NCBI GenBank assembly: GCA_017468395.1
Contig: JAFUIR010000016.1
Span: forward strand, 1 to 64,000
Length of the DNA: 64,000 nucleotides
Reading direction: 5' to 3'
Origin: Lachnospiraceae bacterium
Lineage (GTDB): Bacteria; Bacillota; Clostridia; Lachnospirales; Lachnospiraceae
A model generated the notes under the pieces. It worked only from the letters and a program-made list of their open reading frames with translations. It was not told the DNA's origin and did not search any database. Made by a program: the position numbers and the translations under genes. Position 1 is the stretch's first letter; each line of letters opens with the position of its first letter. Of this stretch, positions 1 through 8,724 are shown piece after piece.

Positions 1-3
1 AAT

Positions 4-125
4 AATAAGTAAGGCTATCGCTTAACTAACAGTTAAGAAAAATATGTAAAATGATGAAATACCCACTAGAACTGTAATGGTTCTAGTGGGTTGTTTTTTT
101 GCTGTGAAAGAGGCAGAATGCTATG
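4..125 (+). repeat. Intergenic duplicated element, copy A
   Basis: About 120 bp that recur at roughly 3371-3485 with high identity. The shared parts are a CGCTTAA...GTTAAG segment, an A-rich stretch ending in GATGAAAT, a GC-rich hairpin and a trailing GTGAAAGAGG...GCTAT block. The hairpin (62-90) pairs CCCACTAGAAC with GTTCTAGTGGG and is followed by seven T, so it can act as a terminator for whatever lies upstream of the window. The second copy keeps the stem although its bases differ. The left boundary may lie outside the window. Confidence 0.75.
61..100 (+). terminator. Intrinsic terminator within element copy A
   Basis: An 11-bp stem (arms at 62-72 and 80-90, short TGTAATG loop) is followed directly by a T-rich tail at 91-100. 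No gene lies upstream inside the window, so it probably ends a transcript that starts before position 1. Confidence 0.75.
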
Positions 126-193
126 CAAATAATGGAATATTGGAGAAAAAGCAACCGGTTTTGCGGAAGAAATAATGAGAGTGGCATTATTCC

Positions 194-223
194 TTGACAG
201 AGTAATGTTTTTCATGCTCTAAT
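194..223 (+). promoter_or_regulatory. Sigma-A-type promoter for the GGDEF/EAL gene
   Basis: TTGACA at 194-199 and TCTAAT at 218-223 with 18-bp spacing. It lies 62 bp upstream of the GTG start at 285. The homologous position after element copy B also carries a TTGACA promoter. Confidence 0.65.
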
Positions 224-284
224 CATAGAGAGAGGTGTTATGAAAAATAGCAAAATGAATCAAAATGCAGTGGGAGGTTGAAAG

Positions 285-3275
285 GTGAATGAAAATAGAG
301 AATTGTTAAGCAAGATAGCAGGAATACTTCTGGCTGACTATACGAGAGTATATGTTGTAAATACAAAGACAAATGGATACTGCCGTTACATTGTTGATCA
401 GGATTCTCACTTTCCGGTTGAAGAACAAGCAGGTGATGATTTTTTTGATGATTGGGAAGAGTTTATAAGACAGGCGGTGTATGAAGAGGATCGACATTTC
501 TTTCAGGCTGAAGAATTAAAAGAAAACCTCCTAAAACAGTTTCAGAATGGTGAACGTCAGAGCTTTGTGTATCGTCTTATGATGGATGGAAAAATGGTAT
601 ACCATACCTTGCGTCTTATCCATAAATATACGGATGGGGATGAATATTTTGTCATCGGAGTACTGAACGTAGATAAAGCGGCAAGAAAGCAGATGTATGC
701 AGATGAAAGAGCGTACATGGATACATTGACCGGTGTACGGAATAAGAATGCCTATTGGGAATTAGAAGAAGAATATCAGACTCTGATAGAAAGAGGGGGA
801 GAACTGAAATTTGGAGTTGTGGTATGTGATGTAAATAACCTAAAAATCATCAATGATACTATGGGGCATAGGGCAGGAGACGAAAGTCTGCAGGCTGTCA
901 GTACCCTTTTGCGCGATACATTTTTGCACAGTGAGGTATACCGGGTTGGCGGAGATGAATTTGTGGTGTTTCTAAAAGGCAGGGATTATCAGGAAAGGTT
1001 AGACTTGTTCAATGGTTTGAGACAAGTGATTATCAACAATCTGATTTCCGGTGAAGGACCGGTTGCGGCAATTGGAATGTCGATTTATAAAAAAGAAACA
1101 GACCAAAGATTATCAGATGTATTTGAACGTGCAGATGAAGAAATGTATGATGACAAGAGAAGCTTGAAAGAACGTGTGGTAAGACTGAAAACGGATCGGA
1201 TCGGGCATGGCAGGATACAAAAAATCCCGGCAATCAGAAAGGCACGTCTGGATTCTTTTTTCAGAGTGTTTAAAATAGCAGCAGGAAAGGGGTATTTTTT
1301 CCTTAGTGATATACGATATGATTTTTCTCGCTGGGATAAGCAGGTAGTGGATAATTTTGAGCTCCCGTCAGAATATATGCATAATGCTGGCGGAATCTGG
1401 GAGGAGAGAATACACCCGGAGGACAGGGAAATATATCATAGCCGTGTTGAAGAGATTTTTAACGGTGATAAAGAAGAGTTTGAGTTGAGCTATAGAGTAA
1501 AAAGCATCAGCGGCAAATATAATCCTTGTACATGCAGAGGACTTTTGATAAGAAATCAGCATGGGGAACCGGAGTATTTTGGCGGTGCACTTTTTATTCG
1601 GGAGAGTGATGCAGATTTAAAGATCACTGAAGAGAGAAAACAACGCCTGGATTCCGTATTTGAAGCGTTTTCCGTTATTGCGGATGATGCTAACGTATAT
1701 TTGTGCGATATGGATTACAATTATTCCAGATGGGCCAAAGGACTTGTGGAAGAATTCGGGATGCCTTCAGAGTATATGTATGATGCCGGAACTATTTGGG
1801 AAGAGCATATCCATCCGACAGATAGGCGTGCATATCGAGAGGCACTCGATAATATCTTCTGTTATAAAACAAGCGGGATTGACGTACAATATCGGGCAAG
1901 GAGAGCGGATGGAGAATATGATGTCTGTTCAGGATTAGGTATCGTGATTAAGGATGAGAGTGGTCAGCCGGAGTACTTTGGAGGTGTAATCCGTAATCAC
2001 AGACAACAGAGTCATATTGATACTTTGACGGGATTGCGTAACCAGTATAGCTTTTTCGAGGAAATTTCAAGATGTATTCAAAACAGAAATGATGTGAGAA
2101 TAGCTGTTTTGGGTATTAGTAAGCTTGCAGAGATTAATGCAGTGTACGGATATGGTTTGGGGAATATTGTGTTGCAACGCTTTGGAAGGTATCTTATGGA
2201 GCATGTGTCTGACCGGAGCAATACATACCGCCTTGATGGTTCTAAATTTGCTGTGATTACAGAAAACCAGTCATTTGAAGAGTTGAAAAATACATATGAA
2301 AGGATTAGAGCTTATTTTCGTGAGGGACTGGATATTGACGGAACATTTGTTGCACTGGAGCTAAATGCAGCAACGTTTGTGCTGGATGATTATGATGCGG
2401 ATGAGCAGACTGTTTATGCATGTCTCAATTTTGCTTATGCAGAATCAAAGAACTCTAAACATGGGGATTTGGTGGAGTTTCAGAATAAACTGAGAACTGA
2501 TGAACGGCTAAGAATCGAAAGACTTCATGTAATCAGGAATTCCATTACCCAGGGATACAAGGGATTTTATCTTTTGTATCAGCCGGTTGTGGATGCGGAT
2601 ACAGAAGAATTGATTGGTGCGGAGGCTTTACTTCGTTGGAAAAATGAAGAGTATGGAGTGGTTCCGCCGGATGCGTTTATTTCGTTGCTGGAAAGCGATC
2701 CTCTATTCCCGGAGTTGGGAGAATGGATTCTTAGGACGGCTCTTGAAGATGCAAAGAAAATTTTGCGTAAGAAACCGGATTTTGTGGTAAATGTGAATCT
2801 GTCTTATGTGCAATTGGAGCAGGCTGATTTTACGGATAAAGTTTGGAGCATATTGAAAATTACCGGATTTCCGGCGGATCATTTGTGCTTCGAAATAACG
2901 GAGCGCTGTAGGTTGCTTGACGAGAATTTGTTGAAAAATATCATAATCACGCTTCGGGCAGGTGGAGTACGTATAGCGCTGGATGATTTCGGAACCGGCT
3001 ATTCATCCATCGGTTTGCTGAAGAACTTGCCTTTTGATACAATTAAGATTGATAGGAGCTTTGTACAAAAAATAGAAGAGGACGACAAAGAAAGAAGATT
3101 GGTCAACAACTTAGCAGATGCTGCCAATATTTTTGAAGCAAAGGTGTGTGTGGAAGGTATCGAAACCCCCGGAATGCGTGACATACTCAGGGAATATGGG
3201 ATACATAGCTTCCAAGGCTATTATTACTCAAAGCCTATTGAGAAGGAAGAAGTAATTGCGAAATATTGTGTATAG
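285..3275 (+). CDS. c-di-GMP turnover protein GGDEF-PAS-PAS-GGDEF-EAL
   Basis: A 996-residue cytoplasmic protein predicted to make and/or break down cyclic di-GMP. Residues 1-130 form an unassigned sensor-like region. The first GGDEF domain starts near 146 and has an intact GGDEF motif at 222-226. Two PAS-type domains (about 325-445 and 458-575) resemble each other closely (SRW, PSEYM, IWEE, EYFGG recur), pointing to internal duplication. A second GGDEF-like domain from about 578 has DGSKF (651-655) in place of the signature and should be inactive. The EAL domain (about 735-990) keeps EAL (780-782), DDFGTG and the VEGIET segment, so it looks active. No transmembrane segment is visible. The GTG start has GGGAGG seven bases upstream. 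Whether cyclase or phosphodiesterase activity dominates cannot be read from sequence. Confidence 0.93.
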   Translation: MNENRELLSKIAGILLADYTRVYVVNTKTNGYCRYIVDQDSHFPVEEQAGDDFFDDWEEFIRQAVYEEDRHFFQAEELKENLLKQFQNGERQSFVYRLMMDGKMVYHTLRLIHKYTDGDEYFVIGVLNVDKAARKQMYADERAYMDTLTGVRNKNAYWELEEEYQTLIERGGELKFGVVVCDVNNLKIINDTMGHRAGDESLQAVSTLLRDTFLHSEVYRVGGDEFVVFLKGRDYQERLDLFNGLRQVIINNLISGEGPVAAIGMSIYKKETDQRLSDVFERADEEMYDDKRSLKERVVRLKTDRIGHGRIQKIPAIRKARLDSFFRVFKIAAGKGYFFLSDIRYDFSRWDKQVVDNFELPSEYMHNAGGIWEERIHPEDREIYHSRVEEIFNGDKEEFELSYRVKSISGKYNPCTCRGLLIRNQHGEPEYFGGALFIRESDADLKITEERKQRLDSVFEAFSVIADDANVYLCDMDYNYSRWAKGLVEEFGMPSEYMYDAGTIWEEHIHPTDRRAYREALDNIFCYKTSGIDVQYRARRADGEYDVCSGLGIVIKDESGQPEYFGGVIRNHRQQSHIDTLTGLRNQYSFFEEISRCIQNRNDVRIAVLGISKLAEINAVYGYGLGNIVLQRFGRYLMEHVSDRSNTYRLDGSKFAVITENQSFEELKNTYERIRAYFREGLDIDGTFVALELNAATFVLDDYDADEQTVYACLNFAYAESKNSKHGDLVEFQNKLRTDERLRIERLHVIRNSITQGYKGFYLLYQPVVDADTEELIGAEALLRWKNEEYGVVPPDAFISLLESDPLFPELGEWILRTALEDAKKILRKKPDFVVNVNLSYVQLEQADFTDKVWSILKITGFPADHLCFEITERCRLLDENLLKNIIITLRAGGVRIALDDFGTGYSSIGLLKNLPFDTIKIDRSFVQKIEEDDKERRLVNNLADAANIFEAKVCVEGIETPGMRDILREYGIHSFQGYYYSKPIEKEEVIAKYCV

Positions 3276-3370
3276 AAGTATCGTGCATGTGGATTGCGCA
3301 GATAAAAGGGCTATCTTCCCCCGGAGATTGATTGGCCACTATTGAACGACTCACAGGCAGCACTTAACAA

Positions 3371-3485
3371 CAAGTAGTTGGCGCTCGCTTAATTAGCGGT
3401 TAAGAAAATATGTAAAATAATGAAATCCCCACCAGAACCATGGTTCCGGTGGGGATTTTGTAAGTGAAAGAGGAAGAACGCTATT
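3371..3485 (+). repeat. Intergenic duplicated element, copy B
   Basis: Second copy of the element at 4-125, filling most of the 334-bp gap between the GGDEF/EAL gene and the hybrid kinase. The hairpin arms here are CCCCACCAGAACC and GGTTCCGGTGGGG (about 3427-3455), so the stem is kept with different bases. The T tail is much weaker than in copy A (ATTTTG). Upstream, CGCT-TAATT-AGCG can form a small extra hairpin. The hairpin sits at the 3' side of the preceding gene and just before the next promoter. Confidence 0.75.
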
Positions 3486-3516
3486 TCAAAAAACGGGCGG
3501 ATTTTTTGACCTGTTC

Positions 3517-3546
3517 TTGACAGGCACGGGCATGTGCTGTTATATA
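3517..3546 (+). promoter_or_regulatory. Promoter for the hybrid histidine kinase
   Basis: TTGACA at 3517-3522 with TTATAT/TATATA at 3540-3546 (17-18 bp spacing), about 65 bp before the start at 3610. Confidence 0.6.
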
Positions 3547-3609
3547 TAAACCAAGGGATGAAAGTTTGAAAATTAAAGCCTTCAACATCGTCCAAAGGAG
3601 AAAACTTAT

Positions 3610-5847
3610 ATGGTCAATTACTATTTAGTAACTGCGGTCTTGTCCGTGATTAATTTATTTATTTTGATTTTTATTTTTGAACCGAAGAAAACCAACTATT
3701 ATTTTATTATATTGTTATTATTGTTTGCATTAACCAATGGAGCTTATTTGGCAATCTCGGTGTCCACAAGTTTGGAAGAGGCAAATTTGGCAAATAAAAT
3801 CAGCTATTTGGGTGGTTGTTTTATGCCTCCGATTATGCTGTTCCTAATTTGCGCGATTTGTAATTATACGATTAAACAGTGGTTAAGGTGTGCGCTCTAT
3901 ATCTATAGTGCAATTGTGTATTTTTCGGTGTTAACAATTGGATATAGTAATATATATTATGACAGGATTTATCTTGATAAATTTATGGACGCAACGGTGT
4001 TAGGACATACATATGGTCCGGCACATAAAATGTTTTATGTCATACTGTACGGCTATATAATTATTCAGGTTGCATTGCTGGTGTACAGTTTGGTAAAAAG
4101 GCGCGCGGTTTCAAAATATAGTTTAGGTGCCTTGTTGATTATGGAAGTTGTCACTATCAGTTTGTTTATAGTAGGTCGCATTATCAATCCCAATATTGAA
4201 ATTATGCCTTTAGTTTACGTGATAGACGGCTGGTTTTTCTTATATATGTATCAACGTGGAATGATATATAATGTTGAAGATAATATTGCCGGTTCTTTTG
4301 CAAAACAGGGGACATATGGCTATATTATGCTGGATACAAAATTGAATTATCTGGGATGTAATCAGACTGCCAGGAATATTTTTCCCGGTATTTCAGAATG
4401 TGTGGTAGACCATGCAATTACTAAAATTCCGGAAATGGAAGTGATTTCAACATGGATTGGCGAATATTCCGGAAATGCCAAGAAAGTTTTTAACTATGAA
4501 AATAAAGAAAGGCATTTTGAATGTAGAATTGAGTCGATTATGTATGGCAAAAAAGTCTGTGGTTACATGGTTGAATTGCGTGATGATACAGACAGATGGC
4601 AAAAAATCAATCTGATTTCCAAGCACAATGCCGAACTGCGGGAATTGACGGTACAGCTCGAGAAGGCAAAAGAAGAAGCGGAAAGAGCTAATAAGGCCAA
4701 ATCTGATTTTCTGGCGCGGGTGTCCCATGAAATCCGCACACCGGTTAATGCAATATTGGGGATGAATGAAATGATTCTTCGGGAGAGCAATGATGATGAA
4801 ATTTGTAATTATGCCCATGATGCCAAAAATGCGGCCTTGTCATTGCTTAGTATGATAAATGAGTTGTTGGATTCTTCAAAAATAGAATCCGGAATGATGG
4901 AAATTATTGAAGAAAACTATCACTTGGGAAGTGTTTTGAATGATTTATACAGTATGGTCAGCATCAGGGCGAAGGAAAAAGAATTAGATTTGAGTTTTGA
5001 TGTTGATGAAAAGATGCCCCGGGCGTATTGTGGTGATGCTAAGCGCATTAAACAGGTTGTGTTAAATATTCTTACAAATGCTATAAAATATACCACACAA
5101 GGTTCGGTTTTACTAAAGGTAAGTTGCAGTAAGGTTGAACAGGAAGAGGCCGTTTTAAAATTTTCCATAAAGGATACAGGAATCGGAATCCAGAAGGAAA
5201 ATATTGCAAAAATTTATGATGCTTTCCAGAGATTTGACATTGAAAAAAATAAAAATGTAGAAGGCACAGGCCTTGGAATGAATATTGTACAGCAAATTTT
5301 AAAACTGATGGGCAGTGAGTTAAAAATAGTAAGCGAGTATGGAAAGGGAAGCGAGTTTTCCTTTGAAATAGGGCAAAAAGTGGTTGATGTTTCGCCAATA
5401 GGAGATTTTAAAGATAAAAAATCTTATTCCGCGAAGGAGAGTGATCAAACAAAAGAGTTCACGGCACCGGACGCAAAAATCCTGGTGGTAGACGATAACA
5501 AAATGAACATAAAAGTATTAAAAGTCTTGTTGAAGCAAAATAAACTACAGATAGATGAAGCCATGAGCGGAAAGGAATGTCTTGCTTTGACAGAACGGAA
5601 TACATATGATTTGATTTTTCTCGATCACATGATGCCGGAAATGGATGGAATAGAAACACTCCATATTATGAAAGAAAAGAAGTTGTGCGAAAACACTCCG
5701 GTTGTTATGCTTACAGCAAATGCCATTGTTGGTGACAGGGAACGATTCTTAGCAGAAGGATTTGATGATTTTTTATCAAAACCGGTTATTCCGCAGGTAT
5801 TGAATGAAGTGTTGTTAAAGTATCTGCCGGAAGAAAAAATCTTATAA
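3610..5847 (+). CDS. Hybrid sensor histidine kinase with 7TM input and receiver domain
   Basis: A 745-residue membrane kinase. Residues 1-220 carry about seven hydrophobic segments of the histidine-kinase N-terminal 7TM type. A PAS-like region (about 230-330) and a short coiled coil rich in E, K and A follow. The HisKA domain has its phospho-acceptor His near 373 in SHEIRTP. The HATPase domain carries NAIKYT, DTGIG and GTGLGM boxes. A C-terminal receiver domain (about 622-740) has the VVDDN acidic pocket and acceptor Asp near 672. No HPt domain or output domain is present, so a separate phosphotransfer partner is expected. The ligand is unknown. AAGGAG precedes the ATG. It is paralogous in kinase and receiver regions to the protein at 28544-31375. 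Confidence 0.93.
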   Translation: MVNYYLVTAVLSVINLFILIFIFEPKKTNYYFIILLLLFALTNGAYLAISVSTSLEEANLANKISYLGGCFMPPIMLFLICAICNYTIKQWLRCALYIYSAIVYFSVLTIGYSNIYYDRIYLDKFMDATVLGHTYGPAHKMFYVILYGYIIIQVALLVYSLVKRRAVSKYSLGALLIMEVVTISLFIVGRIINPNIEIMPLVYVIDGWFFLYMYQRGMIYNVEDNIAGSFAKQGTYGYIMLDTKLNYLGCNQTARNIFPGISECVVDHAITKIPEMEVISTWIGEYSGNAKKVFNYENKERHFECRIESIMYGKKVCGYMVELRDDTDRWQKINLISKHNAELRELTVQLEKAKEEAERANKAKSDFLARVSHEIRTPVNAILGMNEMILRESNDDEICNYAHDAKNAALSLLSMINELLDSSKIESGMMEIIEENYHLGSVLNDLYSMVSIRAKEKELDLSFDVDEKMPRAYCGDAKRIKQVVLNILTNAIKYTTQGSVLLKVSCSKVEQEEAVLKFSIKDTGIGIQKENIAKIYDAFQRFDIEKNKNVEGTGLGMNIVQQILKLMGSELKIVSEYGKGSEFSFEIGQKVVDVSPIGDFKDKKSYSAKESDQTKEFTAPDAKILVVDDNKMNIKVLKVLLKQNKLQIDEAMSGKECLALTERNTYDLIFLDHMMPEMDGIETLHIMKEKKLCENTPVVMLTANAIVGDRERFLAEGFDDFLSKPVIPQVLNEVLLKYLPEEKIL

Positions 5848-5894
5848 ATATGCAATGGTCAAATTTGGCTATGAAGAAAGCAAAGACTTGGCAA

Positions 5895-5977
5895 TCTCCT
5901 CCTCAAACCGTAAAGGTTAGGGGAGGAGAATTTTTATGGAGAAAATTTTTGAGGGTTTTGTTTTTGGGCGGAAATAA
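5895..5977 (+). promoter_or_regulatory. Hairpin that buries a Shine-Dalgarno site, then a 13-codon ORF
   Basis: TCTCCTCC (5895-5902) pairs with GGAGGAGA (5922-5929), with AACC/GGTT pairing inside. A T run follows, so this may simply terminate the kinase transcript. The 3' arm is also a near-perfect ribosome site six bases before an ATG (5936) that opens a 13-codon frame (MEKIFEGFVFGRK, stop at 5975-5977). Reading it as a leader-peptide switch is speculative; terminator function is the simpler explanation. Confidence 0.5.
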
Positions 5978-6022
5978 ATGTTGTGAAAGCGCATATAGAA
6001 TGATGCAAGGAGGTAGAAGAAT

Positions 6023-6853
6023 ATGTTGGTATTAGATTTTTGTAATGCAGGAATAAATGCAAAAATTGAGATAGAAAAGGGCGTGGGATGGAAATTTTGT
6101 GAGTTATCATGGCGCTTTAGAAATTATGCTTTTGATGCCTATTTTAAAGATGGTGAATTTGTGATTACAAGTGAATGGATAACTTTCCGGGCGTTAGATG
6201 ATAGAAATACCATATACGAAGTGAAATTGAGTGCAGTTGAAGAGGGAAAAATAAATATATATGAAGATGCGGTAAAAACAATGAAAAAGAAGCCTTATAC
6301 GGAAACGATCCAAAGGGAAATTGACAGAAGTAGTGATATTTTAAGATTTTATCTGACTGTAACTTATGAGCCCGGTTATGTGGAAAAATCACGGAGAGGC
6401 AGTTTTCCGTGGAAGACGGATAGTTGTGTAAGGACGATGACGCTGGATAAAGAAGTCACATTTGATTTTTGCAATGATCCTTTTATGAAAGTTATGAAAA
6501 AAATTATGGATTATTGTGAAAGAAAAAATGAAAAGTTATCTGTTAGTCTTAGGGAGTATATGTTACCTGGTCATTGCGTTGATATTCCTCACACGGTGGT
6601 TGGGTCAGAGAACTTTGAAATCGTATTTGAGTTTGAAAATGTAAGGGAGGTTTATGTAGGGGAAAATATTATGAACAGCAGCTATTATACGGATTCGTTG
6701 GGAGATGAATATTACATTGGAAATATTGTACGGGAAATGCAAAAAAAGACCCAAAGGCACACTTACATGACAGGTTATGGTGCTTCAAATATGTGGAAAA
6801 TAGTATTCCCGGAGAATAGCATATATATTTTTTCTTGTGGGTTTAGTTTATAA
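6023..6853 (+). CDS. Hypothetical protein
   Basis: A 276-residue soluble protein that I do not recognise. It has no signal peptide, membrane segment or obvious catalytic motif. Aromatic residues and alternating charged/hydrophobic stretches suggest a beta-rich fold. The gene has a strong AAGGAGG site (6007-6013) nine bases before ATG and lies between two hairpins, so it is probably monocistronic. Base composition is AT-rich relative to the housekeeping genes further along the window. Confidence 0.7.
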   Translation: MLVLDFCNAGINAKIEIEKGVGWKFCELSWRFRNYAFDAYFKDGEFVITSEWITFRALDDRNTIYEVKLSAVEEGKINIYEDAVKTMKKKPYTETIQREIDRSSDILRFYLTVTYEPGYVEKSRRGSFPWKTDSCVRTMTLDKEVTFDFCNDPFMKVMKKIMDYCERKNEKLSVSLREYMLPGHCVDIPHTVVGSENFEIVFEFENVREVYVGENIMNSSYYTDSLGDEYYIGNIVREMQKKTQRHTYMTGYGASNMWKIVFPENSIYIFSCGFSL

Positions 6854-6895
6854 AAAGAATAGGATAAATGATGATTAATAGGTGACTAAACTTTG

Positions 6896-6933
6896 CTCCC
6901 CTTCTTGGCGATAATGCCGAGAAGGGGAGTTTT
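6896..6933 (+). terminator. Terminator between convergent genes
   Basis: CTCCCCTTCTTGGC pairs with GCCGAGAAGGGGAG across a short loop, followed by TTTT. It lies between the forward hypothetical gene and the reverse CoA-transferase and may serve both. Confidence 0.75.
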
Positions 6934-6956
6934 GTATCGTGTCCGGTTTTATTCAC

Positions 6957-8486
6957 TTAATAGTTCAGCAGAGGGGCAACTTCAATTTTAAAGGGTAGAA
7001 GTTTAAGAATATCATTTTCTATATCCACGCCGGGATATACTTCCGTAAGCCTAAGTCCCTTTTCACCTAATTCAAATACGCAGCGTTCGGTTACATATAG
7101 AACTTTCTGGTTGTTGGCGCGGGCACGTTTGGCGGAAAAACTGATGCTGGTTACTTCCTCTACGAATTTGGGGATGGAACCATTGTTTTTAATGGTGATT
7201 TTGCCATCGTTTTCATCTACATCCAGCCCTTTGGTATTAAAGGTTAAGCAAAATACCACGGTTCCGGTTTTGGAGGTAATGTTGGCAAATCCACCGACCC
7301 CTGCGAAAGCACCGGGCCCCCGATGTGCGTTTACATTTCCGTATTTATCCACTTCAATGCCGCCCATGAAACAAATGTCAAGACCACCGTTATTGTATAA
7401 ATCAAACTGGTTGGCCATGTCATACATGGAATTGGCACCGATTACTGCACCGAATACTTTACCGGAGGCAGGGAAACCGCCTACGCCGCCGGATTCAACG
7501 GTTAAAGTTACTTTATCCAGAATACCGTTTTCTCTAGCGTATTTTGTAACGGTTTCCGGTATGCCCACGCCGATGTTAACAATGTCGTCTTCTTTCAGTT
7601 CCAAAGCAGCACGTTTGCCGATAATATTTCCCGGTACATTGATGATATTTTTGGTTGAAGTTCTTGTTTCTAACATGTCACTCCAATCCTGCCATTGGGA
7701 ATAGGGGATTTCAAAACTACCGGTCAGGGATTCGTATGCGGCATGGCGCGGCTCGGGCTCCACCATAACGATAGCGTCCACAAGACAGCCCGGAATGATG
7801 GTATTACGGGGTCTGGAGGGAGTGCTTACAATACGGTCAACCTGAACGATTACCTTACCGCCGTTTGCCTTGGTTGCCTGACAGATGGATAAGGCATCGC
7901 CGGACATATACATATCATCAAAAGAGATGTTTCCTTTACGGTCGGCAGCAGTTCCCTTAATCAGTGCCACGTTTATTTTGGGAAGTTTGTAGTATAAAAA
8001 TTCTTCGCCGTCAACTTCCACACGTTTTACTAAAGAATCATCATGAGAAATACTGTTGATACCGGGTCCGTCAATCAGCGGGTCAACAAAAATGTCCAGA
8101 CCAACTTTGGACAGAGCCCCCGGTATACCACCGGCCTGCGCCCGGATTGCGTGGGAAATGCAACCAAGCGGAAGGTTGTAAGCCTCGAACCGGTTTTCCA
8201 AAACCAGTTTTTTCGTACTGAGCATAGCACCAAAATGTCCGCATATGATTTTGTCTACAGCCCCTTCTTTTATGTATTGCTCTGCATTTCTTGTTTCATC
8301 CCAGATACCAAATCCGGCACTGGAAACCATTGTTAAATGTTTAGGAGAGCCGGTTGCTTTGTATTTTCTGTAAAGTGCTTCGTGCAATTCCACGGGATTT
8401 TCGATTCCGAGAAAGGAATTTAAGCAAATGACATCCCCGTCCTTTACAATATTGATTGCTTCGTCAGAAGTCATAATTTTAAACAT
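6957..8486 (-). CDS. Family I acyl-CoA:acetate/propionate CoA-transferase
   Basis: A 509-residue single-chain CoA-transferase with fused alpha and beta halves, cytoplasmic. Such enzymes move CoA between short-chain acids such as acetate, propionate or butyrate in fermentation. The beta half carries the catalytic glutamate near residue 331 in a VESGGVGG segment, and glycine-rich loops (GVGIPE, FAGVGGFANI) fit the family. I chose the Met at 8486 because AAAGAGG lies eight bases upstream; an upstream GTG at 8516 adds ten residues but has no ribosome site. It is transcribed alone. The exact acyl substrate cannot be assigned. Confidence 0.9.
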   Translation of the reverse strand: MFKIMTSDEAINIVKDGDVICLNSFLGIENPVELHEALYRKYKATGSPKHLTMVSSAGFGIWDETRNAEQYIKEGAVDKIICGHFGAMLSTKKLVLENRFEAYNLPLGCISHAIRAQAGGIPGALSKVGLDIFVDPLIDGPGINSISHDDSLVKRVEVDGEEFLYYKLPKINVALIKGTAADRKGNISFDDMYMSGDALSICQATKANGGKVIVQVDRIVSTPSRPRNTIIPGCLVDAIVMVEPEPRHAAYESLTGSFEIPYSQWQDWSDMLETRTSTKNIINVPGNIIGKRAALELKEDDIVNIGVGIPETVTKYARENGILDKVTLTVESGGVGGFPASGKVFGAVIGANSMYDMANQFDLYNNGGLDICFMGGIEVDKYGNVNAHRGPGAFAGVGGFANITSKTGTVVFCLTFNTKGLDVDENDGKITIKNNGSIPKFVEEVTSISFSAKRARANNQKVLYVTERCVFELGEKGLRLTEVYPGVDIENDILKLLPFKIEVAPLLNY

Positions 8487-8676
8487 GTTGTGGCCTCTTT
8501 TCTTTGGTGTTATCACAATAGATACACCATACCATCACAAGCCTGTTTTGGCAATAAAAATCAAAAAATGTGGTGGGAGAATTGGTATTGTTCTAAACAG
8601 TGCCTATAGGTGTGGCAAAATACATTAACCGTAAATTAATAATAGCATTAAAAATATGTCAGGACTGTTGTGGATG

Positions 8677-8685
8677 TGATATAAT
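8677..8685 (+). promoter_or_regulatory. Extended -10 promoter
   Basis: TGATATAAT (TG-N-TATAAT) about 40 bp upstream of the phytol-kinase-like gene. No good -35 box is visible, which is usual for extended -10 promoters. Confidence 0.5.
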
Positions 8686-8724
8686 GAAAAAAGGATAACC
8701 CGGGAACTGATGGAGAAAGAACAA

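Noticed and set aside
5850-6035. A 61-codon open frame after the hybrid kinase
   Set aside because: It runs through a terminator-like hairpin and has no ribosome site; only the 13-codon frame inside is mentioned.
7111-7704. A 197-codon forward open frame
   Set aside because: Antisense to the CoA-transferase; proline/serine-rich shadow translation.
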